Shown here in pieces: positions 1 to 9,562 of a stretch of DNA of 64,000 nucleotides. The notes below the pieces were generated by a model. The model made no database searches, had not been told where the DNA came from, and saw only the letters and a list, made by a program, of their open reading frames with translations. The position numbers and the translations under genes are program-made. The stretch spans positions 239,324 to 303,323 of the forward strand of contig RQTK01000202.1 of the NCBI GenBank assembly GCA_003991915.1. Reading direction: 5' to 3'. This stretch comes from Elysia chlorotica. Lineage: Eukaryota > Mollusca > Gastropoda > Plakobranchidae. Position 1 is the stretch's first letter, and each line of letters begins with the position of its first letter.

Positions 1-555
1 CACTGGGAGTTAGGTTTGTTTCTTAGCGTCTGTAGTTAACACTATATATATCTATATTTATATATATATATATATTTATATCTTTTTGGCTCCATTTCTG
101 TCATCCTCTCTCCTGCTCTCTCCCGCCTTATCTCCTATTCTGTCAGTTTCTCTCTTAATCTATCCCCTTTATACCATCTCCCTCTTTCTCTTTTCCCTCT
201 TTGTTCACCCTGTCACCCTTTCCCTCGACCTCCTCAAACACCCTCGCCTAGCACACTATAAACAGATTAATAGGCACTATCAAATGTCGTTCGAGCGTAG
301 GCACCACAAATGTGCTACATGCAGGCAAGTAACTGCCAACATTCATTCATACCCACGCACTAATTTAGACCTGATTTTATTGTTACATGTACTAGCCCAA
401 TGGTGGCAGCCCGTTAGACGTGTACATTTGGGAAAATACCGATCTATAAGACGTCATTGATTATTGTTATTTCAGTTCGTTGTGATCTCTCTTTGTAGGA
501 GAGAAGCTATATCCCTTAGTTGTACGCCTCCGATATCACTAAGGAGGATCCTATT

Positions 556-682
556 CGGCGACGGGTCTCAAGACCAACATCTGACAATGCAATTTTACGT
601 GCGTCCACACATGAGTCAATGCGGATATACCATGTTTCTTGTCTCAGCTGGTCACATTATACAGACTGATCCAACCTGTAGT
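556..682 (-). mobile_element. SINE family A, diverged partial copy
   Basis: Matches the middle of the commonest SINE of this window in reverse orientation: the CAAGACCAACATCTGACAAT block, a variant of the GATACCATGACTCCTGTCTC block, and the GGTCACATTA/CCAACC block, in the expected order. The tRNA-like head is not recognisable. A foldback element starts about 20 bp further on. Confidence 0.7.
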
Positions 683-701
683 TTCCTTCTACACCTAGGA
701 T

Positions 702-790
702 CGTAAGTACAACGTCGCAGTAATTTACCATGTAAGATTAAGAAGGCTTACGATGAGTCGTAATCTACCGCGATGTCGTACTTACGGCCC
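702..790. mobile_element. Foldback (palindromic, MITE-like) element
   Basis: The ends are inverted repeats: CGTAAGTACAACGTCGC on the left and GCGATGTCGTACTTACG on the right, pairing over about 20 bp with two or three mismatches around a ~45-bp centre. Related half-copies occur at 1251-1292, 9061-9100, 40596-40650 (opposite strand) and 43660-43750, so this is a dispersed family and not a chance palindrome. No coding capacity. The family name is unknown to me. Confidence 0.6.
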
Positions 791-1017
791 CTTGAGTCAG
801 AAGGTCCTTAAGATCCTCTATTTTGTCTGCTTCGAAAAAAGCCCAGTTCATTTGTTGATGGTTGGCCTCTCAGTGTGCAATATCATCAGCTAGGCTATCT
901 CGTTGATCGATTCCAAAAGTAACGTCTGGCCATTTTACTCGTTGCCACACAGACACAGTGCTCGGAGAACAGGGCATTTAGTTATGACGCAGTCGATCTC
1001 TTTATACTGTAATGACG

Positions 1018-1242
1018 CCGTCGTCAGCACTGTATAGACGGACCCCAAGACTGGCGTCTGACAATGTTATACGCTGCCACACACGAGACAGGTCCGGGAT
1101 ACCATGACTCCTGTCTTAGCTGGTCACATTATATTGGCACCGACCCAACCAGTTCCAGGGGACGAAATTGGACAAATACATCTGCCACGGACCTCCTGAT
1201 CTGGAGACCAACGTTCTACCACTGGAGGCAGATCGCCCCCTT
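1018..1242 (-). mobile_element. SINE family A, near full length
   Basis: Carries the ordered blocks of the family in reverse: the tail-side CAGCACTGTATAG, GGACCCCAAGACTGGCGTCTGA, CCACACACGAGACAGG, GATACCATGACTCCTGTCTT, GTCACATTATATTGGCACCG and CCAACCAGT, then the tRNA-like head ending GTTCTACCACTGG. No target site duplication is obvious, so it is probably old. Confidence 0.8.
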
Positions 1243-1250
1243 CAACGTTT

Positions 1251-1292
1251 AAAAAGGCTTACGACCTGTTGTGAGCTACCGCGACGTGCACT
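1251..1292 (+). repeat. Half-copy of the foldback family
   Basis: AAGGCTTACGAC followed by GTTGTGAGCTACCGCGACGT matches the right arm of the foldback element at 702-790. The left arm is absent here. Confidence 0.5.
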
Positions 1293-1556
1293 ATTCTAAA
1301 CTGTGACTTTTTTTCTCTCCTTCTCTAAAATCTCGTTGTTATGTGATTTATAATAATTTTATCGGAGGGGTCAAATTGAGATAAATTTAGACTGTTCTCT
1401 AGTAAACCCGACTTGAGAGATAAATACGATATTTATAGACAAATGGTGGTACATGCTAGGTCAGATTTCAACCCAGTGTGCCATGGCAGCTTGTAAGTAG
1501 AGCAATCCGGGCTCAAGGTTCAGGCTAATTCAATTATATCCTGATCAGAGAGACAC

Positions 1557-1603
1557 AGACAGACAGACAGACAGGGAGAGAGAAAGAAAGAAATAGATAG
1601 ACA

Positions 1604-1669
<66 letters not shown>
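1557..1669. repeat. (GACA)n then (GA)n microsatellite
   Basis: A GACA run at about 1557-1575 passes through impure GA/GAAA into a pure (GA)n of about 60 bp. Both strands are open through it only because the dinucleotide repeat lacks stops. Confidence 0.95.
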
Positions 1670-1670
<1 letters not shown>

Positions 1671-1991
1671 AAGGAAAAATCACACAAAGAAATGAGGAGA
1701 AAGAGTGAGATATAGACTGCATATAGTGGATCCCATGTGTTCAGTTTGTGCGCGTTCGTTACGGCTGAATCAACGCTCATGTCATGTCAGGCACTTGAGT
1801 GACAAGAATGAATAAAGAGATTGAACTCTTTACGGATCTCCGATTCGCCCACCTATATACACTGTATCAGCTTCTGAATAATCATGACTGGGATTTAGTT
1901 ATTTACTGTACAAATAATATACCATAATACTGCCCATGCTGTTATAGGACCTAGCTTTTATGATATGTGTATCGTTGATGTTATTGTTGTT

Positions 1992-2035
1992 GTTGCTCTT
2001 GTTCTTGTTCTTGTTCTTGTTCTTGTTCTTGTTGC
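1992..2035. repeat. (TTGTTC)n hexanucleotide microsatellite
   Basis: About seven tandem copies of CTTGTT, flanked on both sides by GTT/GTTGCT-rich sequence. A SINE copy begins about 35 bp downstream. Confidence 0.9.
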
Positions 2036-2071
2036 TGTTGTTGAATTCACGTCTCTGGTGTATTTAGAGGA

Positions 2072-2268
2072 GGGATGGGGGCGAACTAGCTCAAGTGATA
2101 GAGCTTTGGTATCCAGATCGGGATGTCCGCGATTCGACACCCACAATAGACAAAAACTTATTTGTCCAATGTTGTCCCCTGTAACTGGTTGGGTTTGTGT
2201 CCGTTTAATGTGACCGTTCACAATATAGCCTATATAGTGCTGAAGTTGGACGTTAGCCCAACTCAAAC
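2072..2268 (+). mobile_element. SINE family A, diverged, internally deleted
   Basis: The head GAACTAGCTCAAGTGATAGAG resembles a tRNA A box and GCGATTCGACACCC a B box. The central GGTTGGGTTTGTGTCCGTTTAATGTGACC block follows, then the tail with CTATATAGTGCTGAAGTTGGACGTTAG. The usual segment between the central block and the tail is missing, so this is a deleted copy or a subfamily. Confidence 0.7.
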
Positions 2269-2427
2269 TCTGTAACCTGATTGCTGTGTCTTGTAGTTGT
2301 TGATGCAATAATCTCTCAAATTTTCAGTGGCTGTCTTGAAATCGCTATACTAGTATCGTCGTTAAAAATAACGGTAGGAGGCTATCACTCAGTGTTCAGT
2401 GACAAGATGGACTCCTCTATGGTGTAT

Positions 2428-2634
2428 GGGCGCGGTGGCGCTGGGGTAGAACATCGGCTTCCGACGCAAAAGGTCCAGATTCGAGCCCTGGCGATTGCGC
2501 TCCGTACTGGTTGGGTCGGTGTCAGTTTAATTTGACTGGCTGTCTCGTGTGTGGCAGCAAATAAAATTGTCAGACGTCAGTATAACCTATATAGTGCTGA
2601 AGCTGGACGTTAAACCAACTCAACTCTCAACTCA
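2428..2634 (+). mobile_element. SINE family A with perfect target site duplication
   Basis: tRNA-derived SINE, presumably transcribed by RNA polymerase III from internal A and B boxes and copied by a partner LINE. The head GGTGGCGCTGGGGTAGAACA fits an A box and AGATTCGAGCCCT a B box. The body carries TGGGTCGGTGTCAGTTTAAT and AAAATTGTCAGACGTCAGT, and the tail is TGGACGTTAAACCAACTCAA followed by a short CAACT-type repeat. The same 17 bp, ACTCCTCTATGGTGTAT, flank the element at 2411-2427 and 2635-2651. Intact flanks imply a relatively recent insertion. It lies about 500 bp upstream of the PI4KB-like exon. Confidence 0.9.
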
Positions 2635-2925
2635 ACTCCTCTATGGTGTATAAAGTCTGTCTGTTGATGTGCCCTGCATGTGTCAGGACTGTATCCACTT
2701 TTCCCATCATGATGATAATTTCAATTATGTATGACAATAACAACAGGAAAACTAACAATAATGATGATGGTGTTAATAATAATAATTATTATAAAAAAAA
2801 CAACAATAACAGCAACAATAAGTTTAATAACGTTTAAGTTCAGTGTGTATCTCAAGACAGGTGTAGTCTCTACAGTATTTAATTGCATGGATTTGGTTTA
2901 CATAACAAAACAACTACCAGTTACT

Positions 2926-2986
2926 ACAACAACAAAAACAACAACAACAACAACAACAAAAATAACAAAATTTGTACTACTACTAG

Positions 2987-3048
<62 letters not shown>

Positions 3049-3092
3049 AATAACAATAATACTACTACTAATAATAATAATAACAATAATAA
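2926..3092. repeat. Compound CAA / CTA / CTG / AAT microsatellite
   Basis: (CAA)n at 2926-2965 leads into (CTA)n at 2975-3017, (CTG)n at 3018-3049 and AAT-rich repeats to 3092. It sits within 50 bp of the acceptor of the PI4KB-like exon, so length variation here would alter the intron close to the splice site. Confidence 0.95.
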
Positions 3093-3139
3093 CTAAAATG
3101 ATATTAATAATTGTTTTGTTTTTTCATTGCCTGCTGCAG

Positions 3140-3274
3140 GTGCCGCAGTTCTGTAGAGTTCTCTGTGAACTCGGCCTGGTTGTTGAGTGCTTTCTCTGCC
3201 GACACGTTCAAGCCAAACTGGAAAAACTCGCAGGGCATCAAGCTCAGAGACATGATTCTCAATGAAGAGCTCAG
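3140..3274 (+). CDS. PI4KB: Internal exon of a phosphatidylinositol 4-kinase beta-like gene
   Basis: PI4KB phosphorylates phosphatidylinositol to PI4P on Golgi membranes. Seen: a pyrimidine-rich tract ending CTGCTGCAG at 3139, a 135-bp open stretch, and the donor CAG/GTATGT at 3275. Both borders are in the same phase: the exon gives the third base of one codon, 44 full codons, and two bases of the next. Short pieces of the peptide are CRSSVEFS, SAWLLSAFSAD and GIKLRDMILNEEL. From memory these line up without gaps with the end of the helical (PIK) domain of human PI4KB, just before its disordered linker, with roughly four in ten residues identical; the R codon ending in G before the first Cys also fits. 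Known: this segment is outside the catalytic kinase domain. Not seen: any other PI4KB exon. It could be a diverged paralogue or an orphaned exon. Confidence 0.72.
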
Positions 3275-3514
3275 GTATGTGTTACATCCTTGGATTATCA
3301 ACATGGATTGACAGGTTTTACTTCCCTTAAGAACCTGAGCTCACTGCTGCCTTATATCCTAGCATCTTGACTAAAAAATAGGAAAACAATATAGGTATCA
3401 AATTAAAGGTGATTTTAAAAAAAAGTATTGCCAGAATTGCTTGTAAATTGAACACAAGATCCTAATTCGCGGTACACCGGTAATACTGTGAGTGATTGGC
3501 GTAATATTGAATTT

Positions 3515-4745
3515 CTTAATAATAATAATACATGGCTTTTATGTAGCGCAACACCCAAGACAATGCCTGGCTCAGTGCGCATGAATGTCAATAATTGGCT
3601 TTTATATAGCGCGACACCCAAGACAATGCCTGGCTCAGCGCGCTTTACAAAGTGTTTAAAATGACAATGAACATACATTTAATATATAAATATCATTATC
3701 GTAGTTATTATAAAAATACAGATAATAAAGATCATCATTAAAAATAACGAACAATAATTAAATTTTAGCAACTATTTCTTTAAAACTACAGAGAGTAAAA
3801 TTGCAATAACAATACACAAAATAAAAATATCAAATGTGTATACACAAATTAGCGCCTAAAGAAAAGTGTAGATATAAGAGCTAAATCATACCTTAAAGGG
3901 AAATTATGCGTTAAAAAGATATGTTTTTAGTTGTTTTTTAAATGTGTCAATGGATCCCGCCTCACGCAATCCTTGTGGTAAAGCATTCCACACTCTTGGG
4001 GCACAGTATCTGAATGATTTTTTGTTCTCTGTCTTGAGTCGCATTCTTGGTTTGACTAGTGCAGTTGGTTCATTTGCTGATCTTAACTGTCTTTTTGGAA
4101 TATAAGCTTTTTCTAATTTTTTTAGGTATTGTGGGGCGGTTCCATGGACACACTTATAGCATATTGTGGCTGCTTTATATTGCAATCTCCTCTCAACTGG
4201 AAGCCAATGCAAAGATCCCAAAAGAGGCGATGCGTGATCGCGTTTTCTTTTCTTAAGAATCAAACGAGCGGCATTATTCTGAAGTTTCTGCAGTTTCTGT
4301 TTGTTCTCTGCAGAAGTTCCAATCAAGAGGGAATTTTAATAATCAAGCTTTGAGTTGACAAAATTAAGCTAACGACAAGACGCGACGTTGTATTTGCATC
4401 AATAAGATAACGAATGTTCGAAATGTTTTTCAATTCCATATACATAATTTGAATAACATTGTTCACTTGGTTATTCATTGTAAAACTTTTGTCTAAATAG
4501 ACTCCTAAATCTTTAACTTTTTTTCTTGCTCATAAATCGTATTTAATGACCCCATCCCTCCCAAAAGTATGGCTTCTGTTTTATCATTATTTAGGAAAAG
4601 TCTATTTTATCCATCCAGATTTTTATCTTTGAAATACAATTTGTCATGGTTAAAATAGAATCATTTATTTTTGATATAGTAAAGCTCTTGTTACTGGCAT
4701 ATCCAACTAATTTTTCCCTTTTGGATGAATAAAAGTTTATCCTTT
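3515..4745 (-). mobile_element. L2/CR1-like LINE, 5'-truncated, with broken reverse transcriptase
   Basis: Non-LTR retrotransposon of the CR1/L2 (Jockey superfamily) type. The longest open part, 3904-4326 (-), is the ORF2 C-terminus, with LQNNAARLI, SLHWLPVERRLQYKA and CAPRVWNALPQGLR signatures. Further upstream on the same strand, in shifting frames broken by stops, are KTE-, LGVYLD- and SLDYYNSLL-type motifs of the downstream reverse transcriptase region; the catalytic core and endonuclease are gone. Downstream of the ORF stop come an AT-rich 3' UTR and a tail of the GCGCTATATAAAAGCC type ending in (ATT)n at about 3515-3530, typical of such elements. The tail module is duplicated (3535-3580 and 3597-3643). 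Dead element. Confidence 0.85.
3904..4326 (-). pseudogene. ORF2 C-terminal fragment of the L2/CR1-like LINE
   Basis: 140 residues open from an arbitrary internal ATG. The real protein would continue upstream, where frameshifts and stops break it. The fragment covers the thumb-like region after the reverse transcriptase and the C-terminus, ending LKTYLFNA before a true stop. It lacks the catalytic YADD-type motif, so it cannot act as a polymerase. Confidence 0.85.
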
Positions 4746-4915
4746 CTTATCTATCTTAGTTGTTTTCTATCACTTCTTTCTTAAAAAAACAAACTGGTAG
4801 TAAATATATCGAAATTATGAGGAAAAAAAACACACAAGAGATGTGTTGTAACGAATTGGGTTCGTTTAATTTGTTAGCTTTCTCAATAAACGTCCACAAA
4901 GGCAGTAACTAGTCT

Positions 4916-5160
4916 ATATCGTGGACGGGGCCCCAGTCTAATGTCTGAAACTTTACGTCCTGATACACAGAAACAGTGAGTGGATAACAGCCGGTCGCTT
5001 GGTGTTGGACGGGCCCCCAGTCTAACGTCTGAAAATTTTACGCCCTACTGCACAGTAACAGTGTGTGGATAACAACCGGTCGCCTTATGTTGGCACTGAC
5101 CCAACCAGTGGAAGATTAAGTTCAACAGATAAAGTTGACTGACCGCCGCCCGACCAGTGA
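4916..5160 (-). mobile_element. SINE family A with internal 84-bp tandem duplication
   Basis: Reverse-orientation SINE blocks (GTGGACGGGGCCCCAGTCTA, GTCTGAAA, GGATAACAGCCGGTCGC) occur at 4923-5006 and again at 5007-5090 with a period of exactly 84 bp, followed by the single GGCACTGACCCAACCAGT block. The SINE at 12155 has a duplication of the same length in a different part of the element. Confidence 0.75.
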
Positions 5161-5189
5161 CCCACCACCTAAACCTGATGCCCTCCCGT

Positions 5190-5355
5190 CAGGGGTTTCC
5201 AATACACTGTAGATACGCTTTTCATAAACAGTGTCATTTTGTTATGACTAAAATTAATAAACTAGATAATGTAACAACACCAACAAGCGTAGTAATCACT
5301 CACAATCCATACATTAGATGGTAGATCGATTCACGTTGAAAAAAAAGAGAGAGAG

Positions 5356-5403
<48 letters not shown>

Positions 5404-6165
5404 CAGACGGGGAGAGAGAGACAGAGAAAGAGGAAAAACGTTTCAATTCTTGTTGCAACAGTAGAAGTCCCTGCTTCTAGCAGTGCTTGTACAACAACTC
5501 CTCTTGGATTAATAATGAGGCGGGTTCATTGTGATCAACACACCGTCCCATGAGAGAGGTCAGATAGATACTCAAATACGCCATTAGTTTATCGCCCACC
5601 CTTCCTTTTTGTGGACGCGGTGAAAATGGGGAGGCCGGGGGACGGAGGGGGAGGGGTCGAATCAACTTCACTCAGTAGCATTATCATATATGTTATTCAT
5701 GAGTGGCTTAGTCGAATTCTCATCGGGCCCTATTGTATAATTTTTTACGTGTATGCAAAACTTCATGAAATAAACTTATATCTATAAGCTAATTTCAGAG
5801 AATTGACTGTTTAGAAATGAAACAAATACCAACAGGTGGTTTACTGTTGGGATATATAATCTATTATAAAAAGATAATGCTCGTTGCGGGCTCCCCGCCT
5901 CGATATTTGCCCATCTCCACAGACTTACTCAATCATTTTAAAGTACAAAACATTTTTTATGAACCACTATACATTAGATTAGAGACATGGTCACCATTTT
6001 TTTAAAGCAATATCTTATTAGTCCTTTGATATTATACACATATTCAATGTACACCTCCCGCAATAGCCAATCTGCATTATTAGGTCAATCTCTTTCCTCT
6101 TCCTTTTTGCACTTGATAGCGGTATTTCTGAAAATGTTATCACCGACTTACCCAGTCACTTGAAA
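5190..6165. other. Non-coding, AT-rich; one (GA)n tract
   Basis: Apart from a (GA)n microsatellite at about 5345-5400, I see no gene, recognisable transposon or conserved motif here. The short open frames have no codon structure or family resemblance. Confidence 0.6.
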
Positions 6166-6169
6166 ACAA

Positions 6170-6548
6170 CTAGAATCTAGAATCTAGATCTGAATTATTT
6201 GACCAAGAAGCATGACTCAACTGTATCATGAGCGAAGTTTAATTGTGGAACATCTAGATCTAGATTAGATCTATGACGATGACAGGTGAGAAAAAAAACG
6301 CATCGTTTAAGACGATCCAGATACTTAGCAGCAACACTATATCCAATCACACACATCACTTGATCAACCATCTACATCTAGGCGTACTGATACTGTTCGA
6401 AATTTAGATCTAGATCTACGACAAAGTGAAAACAGACATAGATCTAGATCTCCACAACGTAGACCCAGCTTCAGATCTGCTACGCCATCACAAAAAGAAG
6501 GTATACCCACACGGACTTGGTCTAGATAATATCTAGATCTAGTATATT
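6170..6548. repeat. Cluster of AGATCT/TCTAGA palindromes
   Basis: TCTAGATCTAGATCT-type strings recur at about 6170-6192, 6251-6274, 6401-6422, 6437-6455 and 6519-6548, far more often than base composition would give. The cluster ends just before the Helitron helicase remnant. Similar strings recur at 21508-21522, 39100-39112, 42160-42190, 42383-42412 and 57643-57652. Confidence 0.6.
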
Positions 6549-6571
6549 AGTATATTATAATTCCTACTTAT

Positions 6572-7440
6572 GGGACTGCATCAAAGTTATCCACCTACAC
6601 CAAAACATGAGGTTGGGAACGATAGGCAATTCCATCAGTGGTTATTACGCATAGACAATGGCACAGAAGAAGTAAACAATGATATTGGAAAGATGGCTAT
6701 ACAAATTCCAACTGAGCTTAACGACATCATACATAAGCCCTCATCATCCCAGTTTACAATGAAAATTACAGTAAAAAAGAATTCCTGTTTCAAAGAGCAA
6801 TTTTTACAACACGTGAAGATGTAGATCACACCAATGATAAAATGATGAACAAATTGACATCTGCTACTAAACACACCTAGAACAGTTCAGACTATATAGC
6901 AAGTGGAGATGCAGATCAAATCTCTACCCCGTTGAATACTTCAATAATCAAAATCTAACCGACCTACCACCACATCAAGTAAAACTCAAAGTCAACACAC
7001 CAGTGATGCTCTTACAGAATGTGAATCCATCTCAAGGACTCCTAACGACACACGCCTTCTGATTAAAACACTCAAATAGTCATTCAAGCCAAAAGAATGA
7101 CAGGTTCACGTGCTGGACATTATTGAATTCATCCCACGCATTGCACCAATAACAAAAAAGACTATCATCTCCCATTCACATTCACTAGGAGACAGTTTTC
7201 TATAAAACCGTCCTATGCCATGACTATAAAATGAATAAGTCAAAAGGTCAACCTTTGACTAAAGTTGGAATTGATCTACCACAGTCAGTTTTCACTCATG
7301 GTCAGTTGTATGTAGCTATATCAAGCGTTAAAAGCTATAATGGTTTGCAATTTGCATAGGCACCGCCATCAGAGAACTATATGGCTATGACAAGCTACAC
7401 CAATAATGTTGTCTTCAAATCAGCATTAATTTTATGATTG
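6572..7440 (+). pseudogene. Helitron helicase (PIF1-like) C-terminal remnant
   Basis: Helitrons are rolling-circle DNA transposons encoding a Rep/helicase protein. Across three frames the plus strand shows, in family order: an NMRL motif (6600-6615), FHQWLLRIDNGTEEVN (about 6630), IQIPTEL, a helicase block beginning FTTREDVDHTND (6805-6835), TRRQFSIKPSYAMTI (7180-7230), then LTKVGIDLPQSVFTHGQLYVAIS (7255-7325, read as a whole) and a final NNVVFKSAL. The HGQLYVA segment is helicase motif VI. Several stops and frameshifts interrupt it, and the Rep domain and helicase motifs I-II are absent, so it is not functional. A weak hairpin at 7504-7522 and CAAATAG at 7527-7533 might be a degraded Helitron 3' end. 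Confidence 0.82.
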
Positions 7441-7667
7441 TGAGTACAATGTTCTCTGTAAAAAAAATATCAATGCCAACATGGGAATTGATTTAAACTT
7501 TTAATCCGGCGAAAATGCGGGCCTTCAAATAGTTATTTCAATAAAGAATCTGAGTTTGTTGTTTTTCTCATTTCTACACAAAATTCCTTCTAACCAGTTC
7601 TGATCAAGGACAGCTCGGGTTTGATTGGTTCGTTTCTCGACGCTTAACGTCATAAACTAGCCTTTAT

Positions 7668-7868
7668 CGTCGATGGGTCTCGAGACTAACGTTTGACAAT
7701 TTTCCTCGCTTTTACTTTCACAGAGACACAGCAGAGATACCAACATTCTAAGCAGGTCACATTATATAATACCGACACAGTCAATAGGGAAGTAAGGAGG
7801 TCCGATAGAGAATTGAACCCTGAAGCCGCACACCCTACCGGTAAGCTACCTCGTAAACCACTCCGCCC
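7668..7868 (-). mobile_element. SINE family A, strongly diverged
   Basis: Reverse order of blocks: GATGGGTCTCGAGACTAACG, TTTGACAATTTT, CAGAGATACCAACATTC, CAGGTCACATTATATAATAC, then a B-box-like GAATTGAACCCTG complement region and a head ending in a C-rich run. Low similarity suggests an old copy. Confidence 0.6.
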
Positions 7869-8208
7869 CCCACCCCCCCCACTAAAAATGCATAAAGAAA
7901 TACATACATACACAGTTATACCAATATACATATAAATGCATATATCAATAAATACATAAAGACAAATATAAAACAAACGACAGGGTCTGTTGGAAGCAGG
8001 AAAGCAGAGAATAAAAACATAATTATATTCTTTAAAAGATGGCCTGAAGGAATGTCTGGGGCCTTGAAAGATTAATCTTCTTTTTATGTCTACACTATGT
8101 GTATCAATGTTTATATTTTGTCTGACTTGTTCAGCAGAACCCATCCCCTCCCGTTTGGTGTGGGGGTCCCTGGAGTGCCCGCATGACCCACGGTCAAGCC
8201 GTTTGCCA

Positions 8209-8242
8209 GTGACCCCCGGGTAGTGCGGGTATAGGGGGTCAC
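8209..8242. other. Perfect 9-bp stem hairpin
   Basis: GTGACCCCC (8209-8217) and GGGGGTCAC (8234-8242) are exact inverted repeats around a 16-base loop, in a locally GC-rich block (8140-8260) surrounded by AT-rich DNA. Function unknown. Confidence 0.45.
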
Positions 8243-8362
8243 AGTCTTCCAGAATGTACACAGTACGGGGATAGTCATGCAGGCGATACACAGCTGTAAC
8301 CGTGGTAGATCAAACTAGAAAAAAAAAGGCTTTATGCTACACAGTTACAGTTATTATAGAGT

Positions 8363-8430
<68 letters not shown>

Positions 8431-8448
8431 GTAGATAGATAGATAGAT

Positions 8449-8502
<54 letters not shown>

Positions 8503-8504
8503 CA
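8363..8504. repeat. (GATA)n microsatellite
   Basis: About 140 bp of GATA repeats with one GGTA interruption near 8430. The complement produces a YLSI-type periodic open frame that is not a gene. Confidence 0.97.
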
Positions 8505-9060
8505 GTGAAAGATCAACATAACAGCAAAGAGGGAAGCACCCATAAGAATAAAGAACCACAAACCAAACTTCGTAATCAAAGCCCCTGAAAACATGAGCTT
8601 GATAAGATAAGTTAGCAAGTAGTTGGGGAAATCGACAATAATTCAAAACAAAAACAAAAACGTACCAGTGAAAAAACAACAACAACAACACACAAACAGA
8701 AGGTATAAAGACAACATTCACAATAAGATTACAGTCAAACAATGATAACTATATTACCGAATAATAATAATAACGGGACGTTTACCCCGCCATATCAACA
8801 AAAATTCCACAGTCATGAAGCATTAGAAATCGCAATAAAACATCCACTTAGCATAACAACAAAAGAACAAATCCAAAATATTATGCACAACATAAAAACG
8901 ACACTATTTAAATGCAGAGACCTATGGTGCAAGCAGAGATAGGAATCCGATGTTACTTTAGATGGTGCAGATATTTGCAATGTTGTAGGCGCCGTAAGTG
9001 AAACTTCGTGGCGAGCATAATCATCAATTGTCTAAAGATATGCCAATCTAGAGGCTTAGA

Positions 9061-9220
9061 CCAGTTGTAATAAACGACACGGTTGTACTTACGACCTAGG
9101 TCTATATCAGCTACAACATGCTCGATATCAATGTCTGTATTAGATACATCACATCGATATTAATGTTTGTCTGTATCAGATACAACATGCTCGATATCAA
9201 TGTCTGTCTGTATCAGACGG
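9061..9220. repeat. Foldback half-copy plus ~36-bp minisatellite
   Basis: CGGTTGTACTTACGACC (9077-9098) matches the arm of the foldback family at 702-790. From 9103 three diverged copies of a roughly 36-bp unit containing ACAACATGCTCGATATCAAT follow. Confidence 0.6.
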
Positions 9221-9391
9221 TAACCAACATAAACAACAGCAATATTAAATAAATAAAAAAAAAAACAGACATGAGCATGATTTTCAAAGAAAACGGGTTT
9301 AATATTACATCCGAGGGAAATAAACAAGAATCAAGCAGTAGACTTTTTTGGTATCACCCTCGGTCTCACATTAATAATTATATAATCCGTA

Positions 9392-9562
9392 TTAACAAAC
9401 AAACAAACAAACAAACAAATAGCACCACCCACTATCAACGGGTCGAGCTACCCTAGAAGCAGGATGGAGACTCGTTATATCAAGGCGGGACATTTGGGCA
9501 CAAGCCAACGAAGCTCGACCCCCGGACCTCTCGGATGTATGGCGCGTGCTCTACCACTGAGC
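9392..9562 (-). mobile_element. tRNA-derived SINE with (TTTG)n tail, second family
   Basis: On the minus strand a head GGCTCAGTGGTAGAGCACGC (A box) is followed about 30 bp later by GGTCCGGGGGTCGAGC (B-box position), then a body of about 100 bp and a (TTTG)n tail (CAAA repeats on the plus strand at 9395-9419). Body and tail differ from family A. Its head abuts the 5' break of the Tx1-like LINE, so it may have inserted into that element or share its truncation point. Confidence 0.65.

Noticed and set aside
9500..9562. Possible functional tRNA gene on the minus strand
   Set aside because: A- and B-box-like segments are present, but the acceptor and anticodon stems do not pair well and a SINE body and (TTTG)n tail follow. 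The other tRNA-like hits were rejected for the same lack of cloverleaf pairing.
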